From contig CALQCV020000123.1 in assembly GCA_943329165.2 (NCBI GenBank), positions 1 to 6,331 of the forward strand: DNA of 6,331 nt, written 5' to 3'. The number at the start of each line of letters is the position of its first letter. The stretch's first letter is position 1. Both the position numbers and the translations under genes were made by a program. The notes under the pieces are model-generated. The model had not been told where the DNA came from and searched no databases. It saw only the letters and a program-made list of their open reading frames with translations. Of this stretch, positions 3,662-6,331 are shown piece by piece. Source of the stretch: Candidatus Nitrotoga sp. CP45. Its GTDB lineage: Bacteria > Bacteroidota > Bacteroidia > Flavobacteriales > Flavobacteriaceae.

Positions 3662-6331
3662 TTACAACTTAGTAATCTTACTCGTCACCGCATACGTATC
3701 CGTAGTCGCTTTTACCAAATACATCCCCGAGGCCAACCCGTTCATAGGCAGTGCCACTTCCTGATCTCCTACTTGAGTTTGGATTGTTTGTTGGTAGACG
3801 ATTTGCCCGGTCATGCTGTATAAACTAAAGTTTATTGCTTCCCCTTGTGTATTCTCTAACTGAATGTTGGCGTTATCACCAACAGGGTTAGGATATACCG
3901 TGAGTTGAAACTTAGACTCCAGGCTGCGGTTTACTTTTTGGGTATCGGTATAAATAGCATTTCCTTGCGCATCGTATTGCGTCAAACGATAATACACCAT
4001 ACCTGTAGCATAGGTTTCATCAGTTGTACTATAGCTAGCTGATGCTATTCCTTTCCCGGCTTGTGTGTTCAGTAGTTCAAAATGGATGTTGTTTAACGAA
4101 CGTTCTATCGTATAGCTTTGATTTTTGGTCTCCTGGGTGGTGGCCCATTTTAAAAGTACTTTTTTAGGCTGGGCTATCGCTATGAACTCGGAAACAGCAA
4201 CAGCAGTACTCATTTTGGCAGCATCATTACGTGTATACCAAATAGGCGCCGTTATAATTCTTTTGCCATCCGATTCGGTAATATCGATATAATAATAGAG
4301 ACCTGTTAAGTTAGCCAAAGCCGTGTGAGTAAACGTAATTGAACCCGTGGTAGAACTCGTTAATATGGTCGCATTAGAACCACTACCTGCTACTCCTGAG
4401 TATATTTTTAAGGATGTCACCGGATTGCTTGTAGTAGTCGTTACCGTTATGGTAGGTGCTCCAGCAGCGGTCATTATAGTACCTAAAGGTTTGTTGTTAA
4501 CTTTAAAGTTTACATACGCCCCACAATCTTGGGAAGCATAAAAACGCATCGCACGCATCGCACCTAAGACACCACTTTCGTTTAAGGCTGTAGCTAAAAC
4601 TACCGTTCTGGAAGTGGCGGTGTGCCCGTGGGTTATATTATGGTTATCATGATCTATAGTTGGCCCTAAATGATAGCCTCTGGCCAACATATTACGATAA
4701 TAACTAAGATATGACATAGAAGCCGGTGGGTTGCTATAGGTAGTGTTGGTTGAAGTTGAAGGTCCGTTTTCTACTGCTGTCCCTACTATTGCATCATCTG
4801 AAGCACTATCATAGATACTCATAATACCACTGTAATCAGTATTATTTGGATGCGCCAAAGTAGCAAAAGCATTACTACTGCTATAACTGTTAATCACATT
4901 AAACAAGCCTGTACTTCCGGTATAGGTTGACTTGGCCACAAAGATATCATAATTGGCAGGTTCCCATCCCACTAATTTATCCACGCCATACACAAGTACG
5001 TGACCTCCCCCTGAGATAACACCCCATTCCATGCCATACATGGCGAGGAAAGAGGTAGTAGTGGCAGCGGCAGCTTGAGAGCGACCCAAAGCGTAATTGG
5101 CTAAGGACATTCCGGCAGTCAAGTGGTTGTGTTCGCTAATGCCTAAGAAATCCATACAGTTGGCAGTATCGCCATAAGTGAAATCTCCCGAAGGCAATCC
5201 TGTCCCATCACTGTACTCACTATGCGAGTGAAAATTACCAAAGTAATAATTCAAAGGCGCTTCTAAAGTAGTAGCAGAACCGGTTAATGGCGTAGTCGTT
5301 TTATAAATAGTGCCTCCGCTACAGCCGGTATTGTTATAGCTAAAGACATAAAAATAATAAATAGTACTAGCCGATAAGCCTGAAGCAGCAAAGGTATTGG
5401 TACCGTTGGCACTTACCACCGTAGCATTTCCAAAAGTAGCACCAGCAGTATAGTCAGTTCCGTTAACCGGACCAGTCGTTAACGATGGCTCAGTACTATA
5501 AACAACTAAATAGCCACTAGCAGCGGTAGTCGTAAAAGAACCTGTGGCTGTTGCACCCGTAGTCCCGGAGAAAGTTAAGGCTGTGGGTTGGTCAGCCGGA
5601 GCTACACAAAGGGAAGCAATAGTTGTAAAGCTTCCTGTTAAAGGCGTATCTGATTTATAGATTATCCCTCCGCTACACCCCACATTGTTATAAGCAAAAA
5701 CGGTTACATAATAGGTGGTGCTTGGCGTCAATCCGGCTAGGGATAAAGAGGTGGCGTTGTTACTACTTAGTACGGTTCCATTTCCTAAAGTGTTCCCTGC
5801 TGTATACGTAGTACCATTTGTTGGGCTAGCGGATAATGCTGCTGTGCTGTAAACCACTAAATAGCCATCGGCAGTAGTGGCGGCAAAAGAACCTGCATTG
5901 GATGTACTTGTTGGAGAGCCAAAAATTAAGCTGGTAGGTTGGTTAGCCGGAGCCACGCAAGAGGATGCAATAGTTGCAAAACTACCCATTAAAGGAGTGT
6001 CTGTTTTATAGGTTGTCCCTCCGCTACAGCCTACATTGTTGTAAGCAAAGACAGTTACAAAATAGTTGGTGCTTGGTGTTAATCCGGTTAGCGAAAAAGA
6101 GGTTGCCGTGCCACTGCTTAGGACAGTTCCATTTCCTAAAGAGTTCCCGGCAGTATAAGTATTACCATTAGTTGGGCTAGCGGATAATGCTGCTGTGCTG
6201 TAAACCACTAAATAGCCATCGGCAGTAGTGGCGGTAAAAGAACCTGTATTGGAAGTACTTGTTGGAGAGCCAAAAGTCAAGCCGGTAGGTTGGTTAGCCG
6301 GAGCCACACAAGGAGAATCAATAGTTGCAAA
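3662..6331 (-). CDS. Secreted multidomain PHP-type metallohydrolase with T9SS sorting tail (5' end outside window)
   Basis: The last 889 residues of a larger protein; the frame is open to the window edge. The apparent start at 6307 is an internal GTG (Val) inside a repeat. Numbering from the first in-window codon, the order is three FN3-like repeats (8-124, 125-241, 242-356), a PHP domain (about 361-605), a beta-sandwich-like region (about 606-701), an FN3-like region (about 711-803) and a T9SS type A sorting domain (about 808-889) with VYPNP and GMYLVK motifs. PHP metal-ligand candidates are H368 and H370 (HSHSEYSDG), D375, E400 and H401 (SEHNH), E435 (GMEWG), H444 (GGHVLVYG), H494 (LAHPN) and D562/H564 (DHDNH). 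This pattern resembles CehA/McbA-like metallohydrolases. The tail directs export across the outer membrane by T9SS and usually surface attachment or release, so the enzyme should act outside the cell, probably on a phosphate ester or similar bond. A Sec signal peptide is expected upstream but is not visible. The exact substrate is unknown. Confidence 0.88.
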   Translation of the reverse strand, partial: FATIDSPCVAPANQPTGLTFGSPTSTSNTGSFTATTADGYLVVYSTAALSASPTNGNTYTAGNSLGNGTVLSSGTATSFSLTGLTPSTNYFVTVFAYNNVGCSGGTTYKTDTPLMGSFATIASSCVAPANQPTSLIFGSPTSTSNAGSFAATTADGYLVVYSTAALSASPTNGTTYTAGNTLGNGTVLSSNNATSLSLAGLTPSTTYYVTVFAYNNVGCSGGIIYKSDTPLTGSFTTIASLCVAPADQPTALTFSGTTGATATGSFTTTAASGYLVVYSTEPSLTTGPVNGTDYTAGATFGNATVVSANGTNTFAASGLSASTIYYFYVFSYNNTGCSGGTIYKTTTPLTGSATTLEAPLNYYFGNFHSHSEYSDGTGLPSGDFTYGDTANCMDFLGISEHNHLTAGMSLANYALGRSQAAAATTTSFLAMYGMEWGVISGGGHVLVYGVDKLVGWEPANYDIFVAKSTYTGSTGLFNVINSYSSSNAFATLAHPNNTDYSGIMSIYDSASDDAIVGTAVENGPSTSTNTTYSNPPASMSYLSYYRNMLARGYHLGPTIDHDNHNITHGHTATSRTVVLATALNESGVLGAMRAMRFYASQDCGAYVNFKVNNKPLGTIMTAAGAPTITVTTTTSNPVTSLKIYSGVAGSGSNATILTSSTTGSITFTHTALANLTGLYYYIDITESDGKRIITAPIWYTRNDAAKMSTAVAVSEFIAIAQPKKVLLKWATTQETKNQSYTIERSLNNIHFELLNTQAGKGIASASYSTTDETYATGMVYYRLTQYDAQGNAIYTDTQKVNRSLESKFQLTVYPNPVGDNANIQLENTQGEAINFSLYSMTGQIVYQQTIQTQVGDQEVALPMNGLASGMYLVKATTDTYAVTSKITKL
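5264..5608 (-). repeat. FN3-like coding repeat, copy 3 (about 115 codons, diverged)
   Basis: Keeps the framework CVAPADQPTALTF, SGYLVVYST, TYTAG-like DYTAG, LSASTIYYFYVFSYN and GCSGGTIYKTTTPLTG but is clearly more diverged than copies 1 and 2. It is the repeat that joins the PHP domain through a short linker (LEAPLNYYFGNFHSH). Confidence 0.85.
5609..5959 (-). repeat. FN3-like coding repeat, copy 2 (117 codons)
   Basis: Exactly the same length as copy 1 and differing from it by about 18 of 117 residues by eye, mostly Thr, Ser and Ala exchanges. This shows a recent in-frame tandem duplication of a 351-bp unit. Confidence 0.9.
5960..6310 (-). repeat. FN3-like coding repeat, copy 1 (117 codons)
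   Basis: Runs from CVAPANQPTGL to the residue before the next CVAPANQPT. It contains DGYLVVYSTAALS, a GLTPSTNYFVTVFAYN strand typical of FN3-like folds, and GCSGG. The two Cys (first residue and GCSGG) may form a disulfide outside the cell. It is almost identical in DNA to copy 2, including a 64-bp exact match (6171-6234 with 5820-5883). Residues FATIDSP before it are the tail of a further repeat beyond the window. Confidence 0.9.

Noticed and set aside
6305..6307. A true N-terminus for the secreted PHP protein
   Set aside because: The codon is GTG inside a repeat, and the frame continues with FATIDSPC to the window edge, matching the tail of the other repeats.
5264..6310. The regular repeat pattern as a CRISPR-like array
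   Set aside because: The repeats are 351 bp, coding and in frame, with no spacers; they are protein domain duplications.

Overview
The window looks like chromosomal DNA of a Flavobacterium-like member of the Bacteroidota. The clearest evidence is the type IX secretion (T9SS) C-terminal sorting domain on the large secreted protein. AT-rich intergenic DNA, a Bacteroidetes-type IS982 transposase relic and weak Shine-Dalgarno signals agree with this. The species cannot be named from the sequence.

Layout, left to right. (1) 17-1036: a complete but dead IS982-family insertion sequence. Both 18-bp terminal inverted repeats and a perfect 7-bp target duplication survive, but the transposase is broken by frameshifts and stops and has lost its catalytic glutamate. 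(2) 1046-1261, minus strand: a small helix-turn-helix protein with a TTG start. The IS sits only 9 bp past its stop codon, so its reading frame was spared. (3) 1262-1822: about 560 bp with no convincing gene, containing one perfect 9-bp hairpin. (4) 1823-3490, minus strand: a tight two-gene unit of a PHYHD1-like Fe(II)/2-oxoglutarate dioxygenase followed 9 bp later by a xylose-isomerase-like TIM-barrel protein. A perfect 7-bp inverted repeat lies just upstream and may be an operator. (5) 3662-6331, minus strand: the 3' part of a large secreted protein that runs off the right edge. Its in-window order is three 117-residue FN3-like repeats, a PHP-type metallohydrolase domain, two beta-sandwich-like regions and the T9SS tail.

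All intact genes are on the minus strand. The dioxygenase and the TIM-barrel protein very likely act together on one small molecule, but nothing in the window shows which. The secreted PHP protein is probably a separate transcription unit: 171 bp separates it from the dioxygenase, and that gap holds inverted repeats. No clearly new multi-gene system is visible. The points most worth following up are the dioxygenase/TIM-barrel pair with its possible operator, the recently duplicated repeats in the secreted hydrolase, and the unexplained 1262-1822 stretch.
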